Notes: generated by a model not told the origin, from the sequence alone. Shown: positions 1 to 9,335, counted from the stretch's first letter. The stretch is 64,000 nt of DNA from Nitrosospira briensis (GCF_900115125.1 NZ_FOVJ01000002.1:1-64000), one strand, 5' to 3'. Numbers and translations: made by a program.

Positions 1-99
1 CAGATCACGTGCAATCTGACTTGCCGGCTGACTACTGGACCTAACTAGCTGTACCGCTTCCCGCTTGAACTCCGTAGCGTATTTTCTTCGTGTTGCCAT
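1..99 (-). CDS. IS3-family transposase OrfA, N-terminal part (cut by window edge)
   Basis: The first 33 residues of a protein running off the left edge are visible, starting MATRRKYATEFKREAVQLV and continuing with the serine-rich turn and SQIARDL of the IS3-type OrfA helix-turn-helix. OrfA proteins of this family bind the element ends and are fused to the OrfB DDE catalytic domain by programmed frameshifting. The start is supported by an AGGAGG ribosome site six bases before the ATG. Whether the element is intact cannot be seen, because OrfB and the other end lie outside the window. The IS3 family call is confident; the subgroup is not. Confidence 0.8.
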   Translation of the reverse strand, partial: MATRRKYATEFKREAVQLVRSSSQPASQIARDL

Positions 100-160
100 G
101 ACACACCTCCTGACTCATTATCAGCCTTTTTAGATGTGTCCGTGAAGTCGGGGTAAAAAC
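1..160 (-). mobile_element. End of an IS3-like insertion sequence
   Basis: The OrfA start is followed outward by about 60 bases of non-coding sequence containing TGTCCGTGAAGTCGGGGT, which resembles the terminal inverted repeats of IS3-type elements. I place the outer end near base 160, but the matching repeat is off the window, so the boundary and target duplication are estimates. Confidence 0.5.
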
Positions 161-230
161 CCTTTACCCGCGTTTAACCTCTTGCCCCTGGAGACTTCGG
201 CTATTTATTTTTGCATATACGAAAATGCCC

Positions 231-261
231 TACTCCCACTAAAGCTCTGCTTGGTGGGGAG
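231..261 (-). terminator. Weak hairpin after the LuxR-type regulator gene
   Basis: CTCCCAC and GTGGGGAG can pair (one bulge) around a 14-base loop, just downstream of the regulator stop on the minus strand. It is followed by a short T-containing stretch. It may end the kinase-regulator transcript; the T tract is poor. Confidence 0.3.
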
Positions 262-271
262 CTGCATGGAC

Positions 272-931
272 TTATAGATCAACCCAAATATAATTGGGGT
301 CATCGGGGTTGCCATGTCGTTTTATGGCCTCTCGATAAAGCTGAGGCGTATTATATAAACCGAGCTTCCACATAATATTATTGCGATGGCTTCTCACAGT
401 AACCAATTTTATTTTGAGCTCTTCGCTGATCTCCTTGTTAGTCATCCACCTCGCGAACCTTCGCATCACCTTATCTTCGGTTGGGGTCAATTCCGGCGCG
501 GGCAGTGGGTCTATCACTTTTATTTTTGGCAAATTGGGATCGCGGTAAAACCCGCCAGCTAATACAACCTCAATCGCCAGAATTAATTTCTCAAGTTCCG
601 TACCTTTCAACAAATACCCCCTCACTCCTGCATTCCTGGCCTCTGTCACATGCCTGGGATCGTTGTCGCTGGTGTAGATCAGAAGAGGCAGGTCAGGGTA
701 GAGGGTGCCGAACTCCCTCACCAGATTGATGCCATTTCCGTCAGGTAGAAAAAGATCGATTATTACCAGATGGAGGGCATTGCACTGTGCGAGATCGCGT
801 GCTTCAGCTAACGTTCCGGCTGCAGCCACTACATTAAAATCGCGTTCGACTTGCAGGGCGTCAGACAGCCCCTTAACAAGCAATGGATGATCATCGACGA
901 TCATTATGTTGACAGACTCTCGATTAGGCAT
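272..931 (-). CDS. LuxR/NarL-type response regulator
   Basis: This is a 219-residue two-component regulator. The receiver domain fills the first ~120 residues, with the acidic pair in IVDDHPLL, the likely phospho-acceptor Asp59 in LVIIDLFLPDG and the conserved Lys109 in GYLLKGTE. A LuxR-type helix-turn-helix spans about 147-205 (ELTPTEDKVM...NKEISEEL). A longer reading begins 21 codons upstream but overlaps the kinase gene, and MPNRESVNIM is the natural start of a receiver domain. It lies 25 bases after the Cache kinase stop, so the two form a pair. The neighbouring divergent cstA is a plausible target, by inference from position only. Confidence 0.85.
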   Translation of the reverse strand: MPNRESVNIMIVDDHPLLVKGLSDALQVERDFNVVAAAGTLAEARDLAQCNALHLVIIDLFLPDGNGINLVREFGTLYPDLPLLIYTSDNDPRHVTEARNAGVRGYLLKGTELEKLILAIEVVLAGGFYRDPNLPKIKVIDPLPAPELTPTEDKVMRRFARWMTNKEISEELKIKLVTVRSHRNNIMWKLGLYNTPQLYREAIKRHGNPDDPNYIWVDL

Positions 932-956
932 GATAGGGCCAGCGATATAAAGAAAT

Positions 957-2327
957 TTAAGGATAAGGAACGGTAGCGACCAGACGCGTACCATCAGATG
1001 GAGAAGAAGTAACGGCTAGTTTTCCGCCGACGACCTTCAGGTCCTCCTTCATGCTGCGCAAACCGATACCCGAATTGGGATTGCTGTAAACAAGCCTTAA
1101 ATCAAAGCCTTTTCCATTGTCACGAATTTCCATCTTCACGCAACTTGCAGTGCCCTCGAGAAGTACCGATGCGCGGCTGGCTCCCGCGTGCTTGATAATA
1201 TTTTCAAGCGCCGTCTTTGCGCTCATAAAAAGAGTTTCCTTGACCTCCAAAGGTAAATATTCTATTTCGCCGACTGTATTGAATTCGATTGGTGTGGCTA
1301 CAGTGGACATGTCGAGAGTCAGTTTATTTAACTGATCGCTCAAGGGAAGGTTAGGATCGATGATAAAAATGCCCTTCACTATTTTACGCAGGTCACCAAG
1401 GACACCACCGAGTTGCTTGGCTGCCGAGCTAAAGGGGGCAGACTCCTTTTCTGATCCCGGGGTCTGCGGCAAGGCCCTCACGCCAGCTTCGATATTCACT
1501 TTTATCGCTGTCAGCATCGATTGAATGCCACCATGCACGTATTTAATTCTCTTTTCTTCCTCCGCTCGTGCATCTATTAATCGCTGCGTCAATGCCGCAA
1601 GGTTACTGTTCGCTTCACTGAGCCGATCGTCTAATACAGTTCGCTCCCTGATGTTGCGCAACAGGCCCAGGAATATTACAACGGTCGCGAGGAATGCAAT
1701 TCCTGCAATCCAGAGCATCGTATCCTCAATGTTGCGGGATACTCGTGAATCAATCTCTGACAGTGCATTGTCTATATCATCGACGTAAACCCCGGTACCG
1801 AGCATCCAGCCCCAGTTTGGTACCTCAATCACGTAAGCTCGCTTGGGTTTAGGATCCAAGCTTCCTGTAGAGTATTTGGGCCAGACATAGTCTTCAAAGC
1901 CACCCCCCGACCGTGCAATGCGGATCAGATCCTGGATAAGGAATTTTCCTGCAGGATCCTGAAAATTCCACATGTTCTCTCCCACCGATTCTCTCTGCTT
2001 CGGATGCACCAATAGCGTCCCGTCAAGGCCATACAGAAATAGATAGCTATCCTTCCCATCATCCATCTTCTCCAGAATGGCCTTGGCTTCCTCCCAGGCC
2101 TCAGCATCCGTTCTGCCTGATTCATGGAGATGCGAGATCGCTCGCATCGCAAATTCCACGTAATTTTTTAGTTCGGCATCCTTCATGGCGAGATAGGCCG
2201 GCTTGATAACCTCCCGCTGCTGTTGGGACAACGATATTGCATGGTGGCGTACTGTCAGCGCGATCGCACATAACGCCAGCACCATCGGCAGAACCGCAAA
2301 CAGGATAATTTTTTGACGAAGGTTCAT
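957..2327 (-). CDS. Cache-domain sensor histidine kinase (HisKA_3 type)
   Basis: A 456-residue membrane kinase. TM1 (about 7-27) and TM2 (about 203-224) flank a periplasmic region that reads as a single Cache (sCache_2-like) domain: YLFLYGLDGTLLVHP near 95-109 and NWGWMLGTGVYVDDI near 171-185. Such domains often bind small carboxylates. The cytoplasmic part has a HisKA_3 dimerisation helix with His265 and a HATPase domain (ENIIKHAG, DNGKGFD, SGIGLRSM). The motif around the histidine is VHGGIQS rather than the usual LHDxxGQ, so the acidic residue and glutamine linked to phosphatase activity are absent. It is cotranscribed with the LuxR-type regulator and divergent from cstA; pyruvate or lactate sensing is a guess. 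Confidence 0.85.
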   Translation of the reverse strand: MNLRQKIILFAVLPMVLALCAIALTVRHHAISLSQQQREVIKPAYLAMKDAELKNYVEFAMRAISHLHESGRTDAEAWEEAKAILEKMDDGKDSYLFLYGLDGTLLVHPKQRESVGENMWNFQDPAGKFLIQDLIRIARSGGGFEDYVWPKYSTGSLDPKPKRAYVIEVPNWGWMLGTGVYVDDIDNALSEIDSRVSRNIEDTMLWIAGIAFLATVVIFLGLLRNIRERTVLDDRLSEANSNLAALTQRLIDARAEEEKRIKYVHGGIQSMLTAIKVNIEAGVRALPQTPGSEKESAPFSSAAKQLGGVLGDLRKIVKGIFIIDPNLPLSDQLNKLTLDMSTVATPIEFNTVGEIEYLPLEVKETLFMSAKTALENIIKHAGASRASVLLEGTASCVKMEIRDNGKGFDLRLVYSNPNSGIGLRSMKEDLKVVGGKLAVTSSPSDGTRLVATVPYP

Positions 2328-2499
2328 GGTGTAACTATATCGAGCGGTTTTATTTCTCGCATCATCATTTTGATGAGTCTCCCTACCCTAAGCGCCATTT
2401 TTCTCCTTTCTTCCTTGTGGCCCACTAATAGCTAGCTAGAAGAGCTAAACGGAGCTTTCAAAAAAACTTCGAGTATCAAACGAATTGTCGGAGAAAGAA

Positions 2500-4506
2500 A
2501 TGGCTCATTTAATAAGGAAGGGTGGCTGGTTTATGCTAGCGCTGATTGGCGCATCGGCATTTGCTGTCATTGCCCTGCGGCGGGGAGAACCAATTGGTGC
2601 CGTCTGGATTGTCATTGCCGCTCTCTGCGTTTACACAATCGCTTACCGTCTCTACAGCCGTTTTATTGCAGAGCGCGTATTGAGGCTCGACCCAACGCGC
2701 GTGACGCCCGCCCATAAATTCAACGATGGGCTGGATTACGTGCCCACAAACAAATATGTCCTGTTCGGCCATCATTTTGCCGCAATCGCCGGGGCAGGCC
2801 CCTTGGTCGGTCCCATATTGGCCGCCCAGATGGGTTACATGCCAGGCATGCTGTGGCTGCTGGGTGGCGTGGTCTTTGGGGGGGCAGTACAAGACTTCAC
2901 GGTGCTGTTCATTTCCACTCGCCGTGATGGCCGCTCGCTGGGTGATCTGATCAAGTCCGAACTCGGGCAGATACCCGGCATGATCGCCTTGTTTGGCACC
3001 TTCTTCATCATGCTGATTCTCCTGGCGGTCCTCGCATTGATCGTCGTCAAAGCACTGGCCGAATCGCCGTGGGGCACCTTTACCGTTGCCGCCACGATTC
3101 CAATCGCGCTTTTCATGGGCGTTTACGCCCGCTACTTCCGTCCCGGATCCATCGGCGAAGTCTCATTGATTGGCTTTATCCTGCTCATGCTCGCGATAGT
3201 GGGTGGCCAGAATGTGCAGGACATTCCCTCGCTGGCTGCCCTGTTCACTCTCACTGGCGAACAACTCACCTGGCTCCTGATCGGCTATGGCTTCATTGCT
3301 TCAGTCCTGCCCGTGTGGCTGTTGCTTGCACCCCGGGATTACCTGTCCACCTTCCTCAAGATCGGTACCATTCTCGGGCTTGCGATCGGCGTGCTCTTCA
3401 TTTCCCCGGAACTCAAAATGCCGGCCTTCACGCAATTTACCGATGGGTCGGGCCCAGTTTGGTCGGGGAGCCTGTTTCCCTTCCTCTTCATTACCATCGC
3501 CTGCGGGGCGATATCTGGCTTCCACTCCCTGATTTCGTCTGGTACCACGCCGAAGATGCTCGCGCAGGAAGCAGATGCGCGCTTCATCGGCTACGGGGCA
3601 ATGCTGACAGAGTCCTTTGTAGCGATTATGGCTCTGGTTGCGGCCGCCAGCCTGGAACCCGGGGTGTACTTTGCCATGAACAGCCCAGCCGCGATCATCG
3701 GCACTACTGCTGAATCAGCAGCGCAAACCATATCGCAATGGGGTTTTTACGTCACGCCGGAGATGATTACCCAAACCGCAAAGGACGTTGGCGAACATTC
3801 CATTATCTCTCGCACCGGCGGTGCGCCCACGTTCGCGGTAGGCATGGCGCAAATCCAGTCAGATGTGATGGGTGGAAGGAGTTTGATGGCGTTCTGGTAT
3901 CACTTCGCCATCCTGTTCGAGGCGCTATTCATCCTGACCGCGATAGACGCTGGTACGCGCGTGGGACGTTTCATGCTGCAGGACCTGCTGGGAAGCTTCA
4001 TTCCGGCTATGAAGCGCATTGACTCGCTCGGTGCCAGCCTGATCGCAACGGGAATATGTGTGGGCGGCTGGGGATATTTCCTCTACCAAGGCGTAATCGA
4101 CCCCTTGGGAGGAATCAACACCTTGTGGCCGCTGTTTGGCATCGCCAACCAGATGCTCGCAGGCATTGCGCTGATCCTCTGCACTTGCGTGCTGTTCAAG
4201 ACCAAACGCGGCCGTTTTGCATGGGTCACGATCATCCCCGCCACATGGGTCATCGTGTGCACGCTTACCGCCGCCTGGCAGAAGATTTTCCACGCCAATC
4301 CACGCATCGGTTTCCTTGCGCATGCTGATTCATATACGACGGCCATCGCGGAGGAGGTCCTGCTTGCCCCAGCAAAATCCGCCGCGCAGATGCAACAGGT
4401 CGTTTTTAATGATCACGTCAATGCATCGCTCACCGCCATGTTCATGCTGGTACTGATCAGCATCCTGCTTTTCGGCATCAGAACGATTTTTTCAAAAGAA
4501 AAGTAA
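2500..4506 (+). CDS. cstA: Carbon starvation protein CstA, pyruvate/peptide-type transporter
   Basis: A 668-residue polytopic inner-membrane protein of the CstA family. The N-terminal signature is clear (HFAAIAGAGPLVGPILAAQ, then GGVVFGGAVQDF), followed by many hydrophobic segments and the family C-terminal region. E. coli CstA and BtsT import pyruvate with protons, and CstA has also been linked to peptide uptake. The ATG is chosen because GGAG lies six bases before it; a TTG five codons earlier has no ribosome site. It is followed after 12 bases by its usual small partner and is divergent from a Cache kinase/regulator pair, an arrangement like the pyruvate-responsive systems that control these transporters elsewhere. 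Confidence 0.93.
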   Translation: MAHLIRKGGWFMLALIGASAFAVIALRRGEPIGAVWIVIAALCVYTIAYRLYSRFIAERVLRLDPTRVTPAHKFNDGLDYVPTNKYVLFGHHFAAIAGAGPLVGPILAAQMGYMPGMLWLLGGVVFGGAVQDFTVLFISTRRDGRSLGDLIKSELGQIPGMIALFGTFFIMLILLAVLALIVVKALAESPWGTFTVAATIPIALFMGVYARYFRPGSIGEVSLIGFILLMLAIVGGQNVQDIPSLAALFTLTGEQLTWLLIGYGFIASVLPVWLLLAPRDYLSTFLKIGTILGLAIGVLFISPELKMPAFTQFTDGSGPVWSGSLFPFLFITIACGAISGFHSLISSGTTPKMLAQEADARFIGYGAMLTESFVAIMALVAAASLEPGVYFAMNSPAAIIGTTAESAAQTISQWGFYVTPEMITQTAKDVGEHSIISRTGGAPTFAVGMAQIQSDVMGGRSLMAFWYHFAILFEALFILTAIDAGTRVGRFMLQDLLGSFIPAMKRIDSLGASLIATGICVGGWGYFLYQGVIDPLGGINTLWPLFGIANQMLAGIALILCTCVLFKTKRGRFAWVTIIPATWVIVCTLTAAWQKIFHANPRIGFLAHADSYTTAIAEEVLLAPAKSAAQMQQVVFNDHVNASLTAMFMLVLISILLFGIRTIFSKEK

Positions 4507-4518
4507 GGAGATGTCCGA

Positions 4519-4680
4519 ATGTTATCCATGACGTTCAAGAAAAGCCTGGGTTTTGTCGCACAAAGCCTGCGGCTGATGGTGGGTGTACCTGAATACAGCG
4601 CTTACGCCGAGCATATGCGTTACAGGCATCCGGATCAGGCCATCATGACTTACGAGGAATTTTTAATGCGTTCGAAATGA
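4519..4680 (+). CDS. YbdD/YjiX-family small protein, CstA partner
   Basis: A 53-residue protein that matches the YbdD/YjiX (DUF466) family in length and pattern: a short N-terminal helix, MVGVPEYSAYAEHMR in the middle, and HPDQAIMTYEEFLM near the end. Family members are almost always encoded directly after cstA or btsT and are needed for the transporter to work. AAGGAG sits eight bases before the ATG, and the gene starts 12 bases after cstA, so the two are cotranscribed. A second in-frame ATG three codons in is possible. Confidence 0.88.
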   Translation: MLSMTFKKSLGFVAQSLRLMVGVPEYSAYAEHMRYRHPDQAIMTYEEFLMRSK

Positions 4681-4812
4681 CCTCGGATTTCGCCCCCGCA
4701 TAGGCATTCGTGTCCGCCCATGTTTGAGCCACCAATTTACGTAATCCACAATCTCGATTGTTCGCTTCTCCACGCGGCCAATCACACCTGTTTCCTTTGC
4801 ACTCACGGACAT
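4663..4812 (-). CDS. Possible 49-residue protein, unknown
   Basis: A short open frame on the opposite strand starts with MSVSAKETGVIGRVEKRTIE and continues with DYVNWWLKHGRTRMP and an arginine-rich tail. GGGAG lies five bases before the ATG, a fair ribosome site. Its last 18 bases overlap the end of the cstA partner gene. I recognise no family. The ribosome site and the amphipathic middle are the only evidence; it could be chance in an otherwise empty 270-base gap. Confidence 0.25.
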   Translation of the reverse strand: MSVSAKETGVIGRVEKRTIEIVDYVNWWLKHGRTRMPMRGRNPRSFRTH

Positions 4813-4926
4813 TGCAACTCTCCCGTTATCAAAATGGCCTCGGGGGAGTGATCACGGTAGTCGAAATGGTTAAAGACCGTCACCTATCTGACCCACGGTT
4901 TCCCGATCCCGAGATGGAGTAAAAAG

Positions 4927-4956
4927 TTCGAGCATCGCGCCTGGCTGCGCTATAAT
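4927..4956 (+). promoter_or_regulatory. Candidate sigma-70 promoter of adk
   Basis: A perfect TATAAT (4951-4956) has a weak TTCGAG 18 bases upstream. Transcription would start near 4963, downstream of the only ATG available to adk, which begins inside this -10 box at 4955. Confidence 0.45.
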
Positions 4957-5677
4957 GCCGAACTATTCGAATCCTCTAGCTCCTGGTCAAATCAGTGGGA
5001 GCTTTATCTGGAAAGGGGAAATAATCATTATCGTTCTGTTGGGCGGCCCTGGCGCGGGAAAAGGGACACAAGCGAACTTCATCAAGGAGCGTTTCGGCAT
5101 TCCGCAGATTTCAACTGGAGACATGCTGCGCGCTGCGGTCAAGGCCGGTACCGACCTGGGGATCATGGCCAAGAAGATCATGGATGAAGGCGGGCTTGTT
5201 TCTGATGAAATCATCATCAATCTGGTCAAAGCACGCATTGCGCAGCCAGACTGCCGGCAAGGTTTTCTCTTTGACGGTTTTCCTCGTACCATTCCCCAGG
5301 CGGATGCAATGAAGGCCGCCGGCGTGCCAATCAAGTTCGTCATCGAGATCGACGTGTCAGATGAAGAAATTATCCGGCGTTTGTCGGGCCGGCGCATGCA
5401 CCCGGCTTCAGGTCGTATTTATCACATGACGTTCAATCCGCCGAAAATGGATGGCAGGGACGACATAACCAGCGAACCGCTGATCCAGCGGGACGATGAT
5501 AAGGAGGAAACTATAAGAAAGCGGCTCGAAATTTATCATGCCCAGACTAAACCATTGGTAGAATACTATGCCAGATGGTCAGCTAATGGCGGAAAGGGCG
5601 CCCCCACATTTGTGAAAATAGCGGGGACCGGTTCGATGGAAAATATCCGCGACGCCATTTTCGCGTCACTGCAGTAA
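4955..5677 (+). CDS. adk: Adenylate kinase (start uncertain)
   Basis: Catalyses ATP + AMP = 2 ADP in the cytosol. The P-loop GGPGAGKGT (30-38), the AMP-site [16 protein letters not shown], and the LID region with [12 protein letters not shown] are all present. It is the long-LID form, and the LID lacks the zinc cysteines. The start is the odd point. Family members begin [10 protein letters not shown], but here the matching codons are ATA ATC ATT ATC GTT CTG, after a GGGG-type ribosome site at 5015-5018. The only in-frame ATG adds about 22 atypical residues and lies within a TATAAT box. Either there is a non-family N-terminal extension or translation starts at an AUA/AUC/AUU codon (5021-5029). 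The coordinates given use the ATG. Confidence 0.9.
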   Translation: MPNYSNPLAPGQISGSFIWKGEIIIIVLLGGPGAGKGTQANFIKERFGIPQISTGDMLRAAVKAGTDLGIMAKKIMDEGGLVSDEIIINLVKARIAQPDCRQGFLFDGFPRTIPQADAMKAAGVPIKFVIEIDVSDEEIIRRLSGRRMHPASGRIYHMTFNPPKMDGRDDITSEPLIQRDDDKEETIRKRLEIYHAQTKPLVEYYARWSANGGKGAPTFVKIAGTGSMENIRDAIFASLQ

Positions 5678-5871
5678 CTTCAACCCAGCTCCCGGCGGGC
5701 TCAGGCTTCGTGGTATCACCGCCTTTTTGTTTTAATTCGCGAACAGAGCAACACGCAGCGGCAGAAGCTTCAATGTTGCCGTGTGAATTATTGCGCTGGC
5801 GCCACGGGTGAAGCGCGCGAGCGTATATGCCGTCAGAAGACAAACAGGATTTAGATAATCAGGGGAGAAAC

Positions 5872-7131
5872 ATGGCAGCAAAAAATGCTTTTTATGCTCA
5901 ATCCGGCGGCGTCACCGCCGTCATTAATGCCTCTGCCGCTGGGGTTATCGAAACGGCGCGCAAGCACGAGGGAAAGATAGGCAAGGTTTACGCGGGCCGT
6001 AACGGGATCATCGGCGCGCTTACTGAAGACCTGATCGATACCGGGCAGGATTCCGCTACAGCAATTAGCGGGCTGCGCCACACTCCATCCGGCGCATTCG
6101 GTTCCTGCCGCTACAAGCTGAAAAGCCTTGAACAGAACAGGCGGGAATACGAGCGCCTGATTGAAGTATTCAAAGCCCATGACATCGGGTTTTTCTTTTA
6201 TAACGGCGGGGGCGATTCAGCGGATACCTGCCTCAAGGTATCCCAACTTTCCGGTACGCTGGGCTATCCCATCCAGGCCATCCATGTGCCAAAAACTGTC
6301 GATAACGATCTGCCCATCACAGACTGCTGCCCTGGCTTCGGTTCAGTAGCGAAATACATCGCCGTATCAACGCTGGAAGCGAGCTTTGATGTAGCCAGCA
6401 TGTCGGCAACGTCGACCAAAGTGTTCGTACTTGAAGTAATGGGACGCCACGCGGGATGGATCGCGGCGGCGGGTGGCCTTGCCTCCAGTCCCGATCGTGA
6501 AATTCCCATCGTCATTCTCTTCCCCGAAATCAATTTCAACAAAGAGAAGTTTCTTGCCAAGGTGGACAGTTATGTAAAGAAATTTGGCTACTGCTCGGTG
6601 GTGGTGTCCGAAGGTGTGAAAGGAGATGACGGAAAATTTCTTTCCGACCAGGGAATACGTGATGCTTTTGGTCATGCCCAACTGGGTGGAGTAGCGCCGG
6701 TCGTGGCAAATATCGTCAGGGAAGGCCTCGGGCTTAAATACCATTGGGGAGTAGCGGACTATCTGCAGCGTGCGGCGCGTCATATCGCCTCCAAAACCGA
6801 CGTTGAGCAGGCTTATGCAATGGGCCAGGCGGCAGTGGAATTCGCCGTTCAAGGACATAACTCTGTTATGCCGACCATTGAACGCATTTCCAGCACGCCT
6901 TACGAGTGGAAAGTGGGCATGGCCCAGCTTTCGGACGTCGCGAATGTTGAAAAAATGATGCCTGAGGACTTCATTGCCGAGGATGGCTTTGGCATTACCG
7001 AAAAATGCCGCGAATATCTTGCACCGCTCATCGGGGGTGAAGACTATCCACCCTATAAGGATGGCCTGCCGGACTATGTGCGGTTGAAGAACGTGGCAGT
7101 GGCGAAAAAACTGGGTGATTTCAAGATTTGA
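5872..7131 (+). CDS. pfp: Pyrophosphate-dependent 6-phosphofructokinase
   Basis: A 419-residue enzyme that phosphorylates fructose 6-phosphate with PPi, reversibly, in glycolysis and gluconeogenesis. The phosphoryl-donor loop is NGGGDSADT (111-119). The second-position Asp115 is typical of PPi users, where ATP enzymes have glycine. PKTVDND (140-146) carries the catalytic aspartates, and EVMGRHAGW is the sugar-phosphate motif. AGGGGAGAAAC directly before the ATG fixes the start; an earlier in-frame ATG adds 15 unrelated residues. The H+-pyrophosphatase gene follows after 145 bases, an association described in methylotrophs such as Methylococcus, suggesting coordinated PPi use. Confidence 0.92.
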   Translation: MAAKNAFYAQSGGVTAVINASAAGVIETARKHEGKIGKVYAGRNGIIGALTEDLIDTGQDSATAISGLRHTPSGAFGSCRYKLKSLEQNRREYERLIEVFKAHDIGFFFYNGGGDSADTCLKVSQLSGTLGYPIQAIHVPKTVDNDLPITDCCPGFGSVAKYIAVSTLEASFDVASMSATSTKVFVLEVMGRHAGWIAAAGGLASSPDREIPIVILFPEINFNKEKFLAKVDSYVKKFGYCSVVVSEGVKGDDGKFLSDQGIRDAFGHAQLGGVAPVVANIVREGLGLKYHWGVADYLQRAARHIASKTDVEQAYAMGQAAVEFAVQGHNSVMPTIERISSTPYEWKVGMAQLSDVANVEKMMPEDFIAEDGFGITEKCREYLAPLIGGEDYPPYKDGLPDYVRLKNVAVAKKLGDFKI

Positions 7132-7276
7132 CGCTTCAGTCCCGCGTAATGCATTACATACACTAACTGTTACCTGGCGTTCGGATTCACCCACGGGTAC
7201 CCAATACTTAATGAGGAATCATGAGATTCGAATTTTGTATTTGTTTTCCGGTGGCCGACTTTAACTGGAGATTTAA

Positions 7277-9313
7277 ATGAGTACTGGTCTAATCATCGCA
7301 ATTGGTTGCGCGATGGCGGCACTCCTGTATGGGGTGGTTTCAATAAAATGGATTTTGGCTTTGCCAACCGGCAACGAACGCATGCGCGAAATTGCCACTG
7401 CCATTCAAGAGGGCGCTTCCGCTTACCTGAATCGGCAATACACGACCATAGGCATCGTTGGCGTGATTCTGCTGGTGGCAATTTTCATGGCCCTGGGCTG
7501 GCAAACTGCCGTCGGGTTCGCCATCGGTGCGATTTTATCGGGATTGACCGGCTATATCGGCATGAATGTATCGGTGCGAGCCAATGTACGCACGGCGGAA
7601 GCTGCCAGAGAAGGCTTGAATGCCGCGCTGAACGTTGCATTCAGGGGTGGCGCGATCACCGGCATGCTGGTGGTGGGCTTGGGGCTCCTGGGAGTTGCCG
7701 GTTACTACGCTTTTCTTACGGCGGGCCTGGGCGCGACAGAATCGGATGCAACCCACGCTCTGGTTGGGCTCGCTTTCGGTAGCTCGCTGATTTCCATCTT
7801 TGCCCGGCTCGGGGGCGGTATTTTCACCAAGGGCGCAGACGTTGGCGCCGACCTTGTAGGCAAGGTTGAAGCCGGTATTCCCGAGGATGATCCACGCAAT
7901 CCGGCGGTAATCGCGGATAACGTCGGGGACAATGTAGGCGATTGTGCAGGGATGGCTGCCGATTTGTTCGAGACTTATGCCGTAACCATCATTGCGACAA
8001 TGCTGCTGGGCGGATTGCTGATTACAGACGCAGGTCCGAATGCAGTTCTTTATCCGCTGGTGCTAGGCGGTTTTTCCATTATCGCCTCCATCATCGGTTG
8101 CTACTTCGTCAAGGCACGAGAAGGCGGAAAGATCATGAACGCGCTCTATCGCGGGCTGGCGGTAGCCGGTGTGCTCGCTGCGATCGTCTATTACCCCATC
8201 ACGACGACGATGCTGGGCGAGGGTGTAATGATCGAGGGCAGGCTGGTTTCATCGATGAATCTGTATCTTGCCGGATTGGTCGGATTAGTGCTGACCGCCG
8301 CCATGGTGTGGATTACCGAATATTACACCTCTACGGAATATGCCCCGGTCCGCCATATCGCGCAAGCGTCCAGCACCGGCCACGGCACGAATGTGATCGC
8401 CGGTTTGGGCGTCTCCATGAAATCTACCGCAGCCCCGGTTCTGGTCGTTTGTCTCTCCATCTGGAGCGCCTATACGCTGGGCGGCCTATATGGCATTGCC
8501 ATCGCTGCCACCTCGATGCTGTCTATGGCGGGGATCATTGTGGCGCTCGACGCTTACGGCCCAATTACGGATAACGCCGGCGGTATTGCGGAGATGGCGG
8601 GCTTGCCGTCAGAGATACGTGATATCACCGATCCTCTGGATGCCGTGGGAAACACCACCAAGGCGGTGACAAAAGGCTATGCTATCGGCTCCGCGGGCCT
8701 GGCCGCGCTGGTGCTGTTTGCGGATTACACCCATGCGCTCTCCTCTGGAGGCAAATTGGTAAACTTCGATTTGTCCGACCACATGGTGATCATCGGCTTG
8801 TTTCTCGGCGGAATGGTGCCTTACCTGTTTGGCGCCATGGCGATGGAAGCGGTCGGCCGCGCTGCCGGATCGGTGGTAGTGGAAGTGCGCCGCCAGTTCA
8901 GGGAAATACCGGGAATCATGGAAGGCACCGCCAAGCCGGACTATTCCAGAGCGGTGGACATGGTGACACGAGCGGCCATCAAGGAAATGGTTGTTCCGTC
9001 ATTGCTGCCCGTAGCGGTGCCCCTGCTGGTCGGCCTTCTGCTTGGCCCGGTGGCCTTGGGCGGCGTCCTGATTGGTGCGATCATCACTGGTATTTTCGTG
9101 GCAATTTCCATGACCGCCGGCGGCGGAGCCTGGGATAATGCGAAAAAGTATATCGAAGACGGCAACTTTGGCGGAAAAGGCTCCGAGGCGCATAAGGCGG
9201 CCGTCACAGGCGATACAGTCGGGGATCCCTACAAGGATACAGCCGGTCCTGCGATCAATCCGCTTATCAAGATCATGAATATCGTTGCCTTGCTGGTTGT
9301 GCCGCTGCTGTAA
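7277..9313 (+). CDS. hppA: K+-independent H+-translocating membrane pyrophosphatase
   Basis: A 678-residue integral-membrane pump that couples PPi hydrolysis to proton export or, in reverse, makes PPi. About 16 hydrophobic segments are visible. The PPi site reads [15 protein letters not shown] (186-200) followed by [20 protein letters not shown]. The subtype residue lies in [17 protein letters not shown]: lysine at position 462 where K+-dependent enzymes have alanine, so this should not need potassium. CTGGAG lies before the ATG. With pfp upstream it forms a PPi-based energy module; in an energy-limited lithotroph it would recover PPi from biosynthesis. Confidence 0.95.
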   Translation: MSTGLIIAIGCAMAALLYGVVSIKWILALPTGNERMREIATAIQEGASAYLNRQYTTIGIVGVILLVAIFMALGWQTAVGFAIGAILSGLTGYIGMNVSVRANVRTAEAAREGLNAALNVAFRGGAITGMLVVGLGLLGVAGYYAFLTAGLGATESDATHALVGLAFGSSLISIFARLGGGIFTKGADVGADLVGKVEAGIPEDDPRNPAVIADNVGDNVGDCAGMAADLFETYAVTIIATMLLGGLLITDAGPNAVLYPLVLGGFSIIASIIGCYFVKAREGGKIMNALYRGLAVAGVLAAIVYYPITTTMLGEGVMIEGRLVSSMNLYLAGLVGLVLTAAMVWITEYYTSTEYAPVRHIAQASSTGHGTNVIAGLGVSMKSTAAPVLVVCLSIWSAYTLGGLYGIAIAATSMLSMAGIIVALDAYGPITDNAGGIAEMAGLPSEIRDITDPLDAVGNTTKAVTKGYAIGSAGLAALVLFADYTHALSSGGKLVNFDLSDHMVIIGLFLGGMVPYLFGAMAMEAVGRAAGSVVVEVRRQFREIPGIMEGTAKPDYSRAVDMVTRAAIKEMVVPSLLPVAVPLLVGLLLGPVALGGVLIGAIITGIFVAISMTAGGGAWDNAKKYIEDGNFGGKGSEAHKAAVTGDTVGDPYKDTAGPAINPLIKIMNIVALLVVPLL

Positions 9314-9335
9314 GTCTTCTTGCTTCAACCCGAAT

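Noticed and set aside
4963-4980. TTCGAATCC resembling a tRNA T-loop
   Set aside because: No acceptor stem or D- and anticodon arms can be folded around it; it lies upstream of or within adk.
6367-7194. 275-residue open frame on the minus strand
   Set aside because: Antisense shadow of pfp, with no family likeness.
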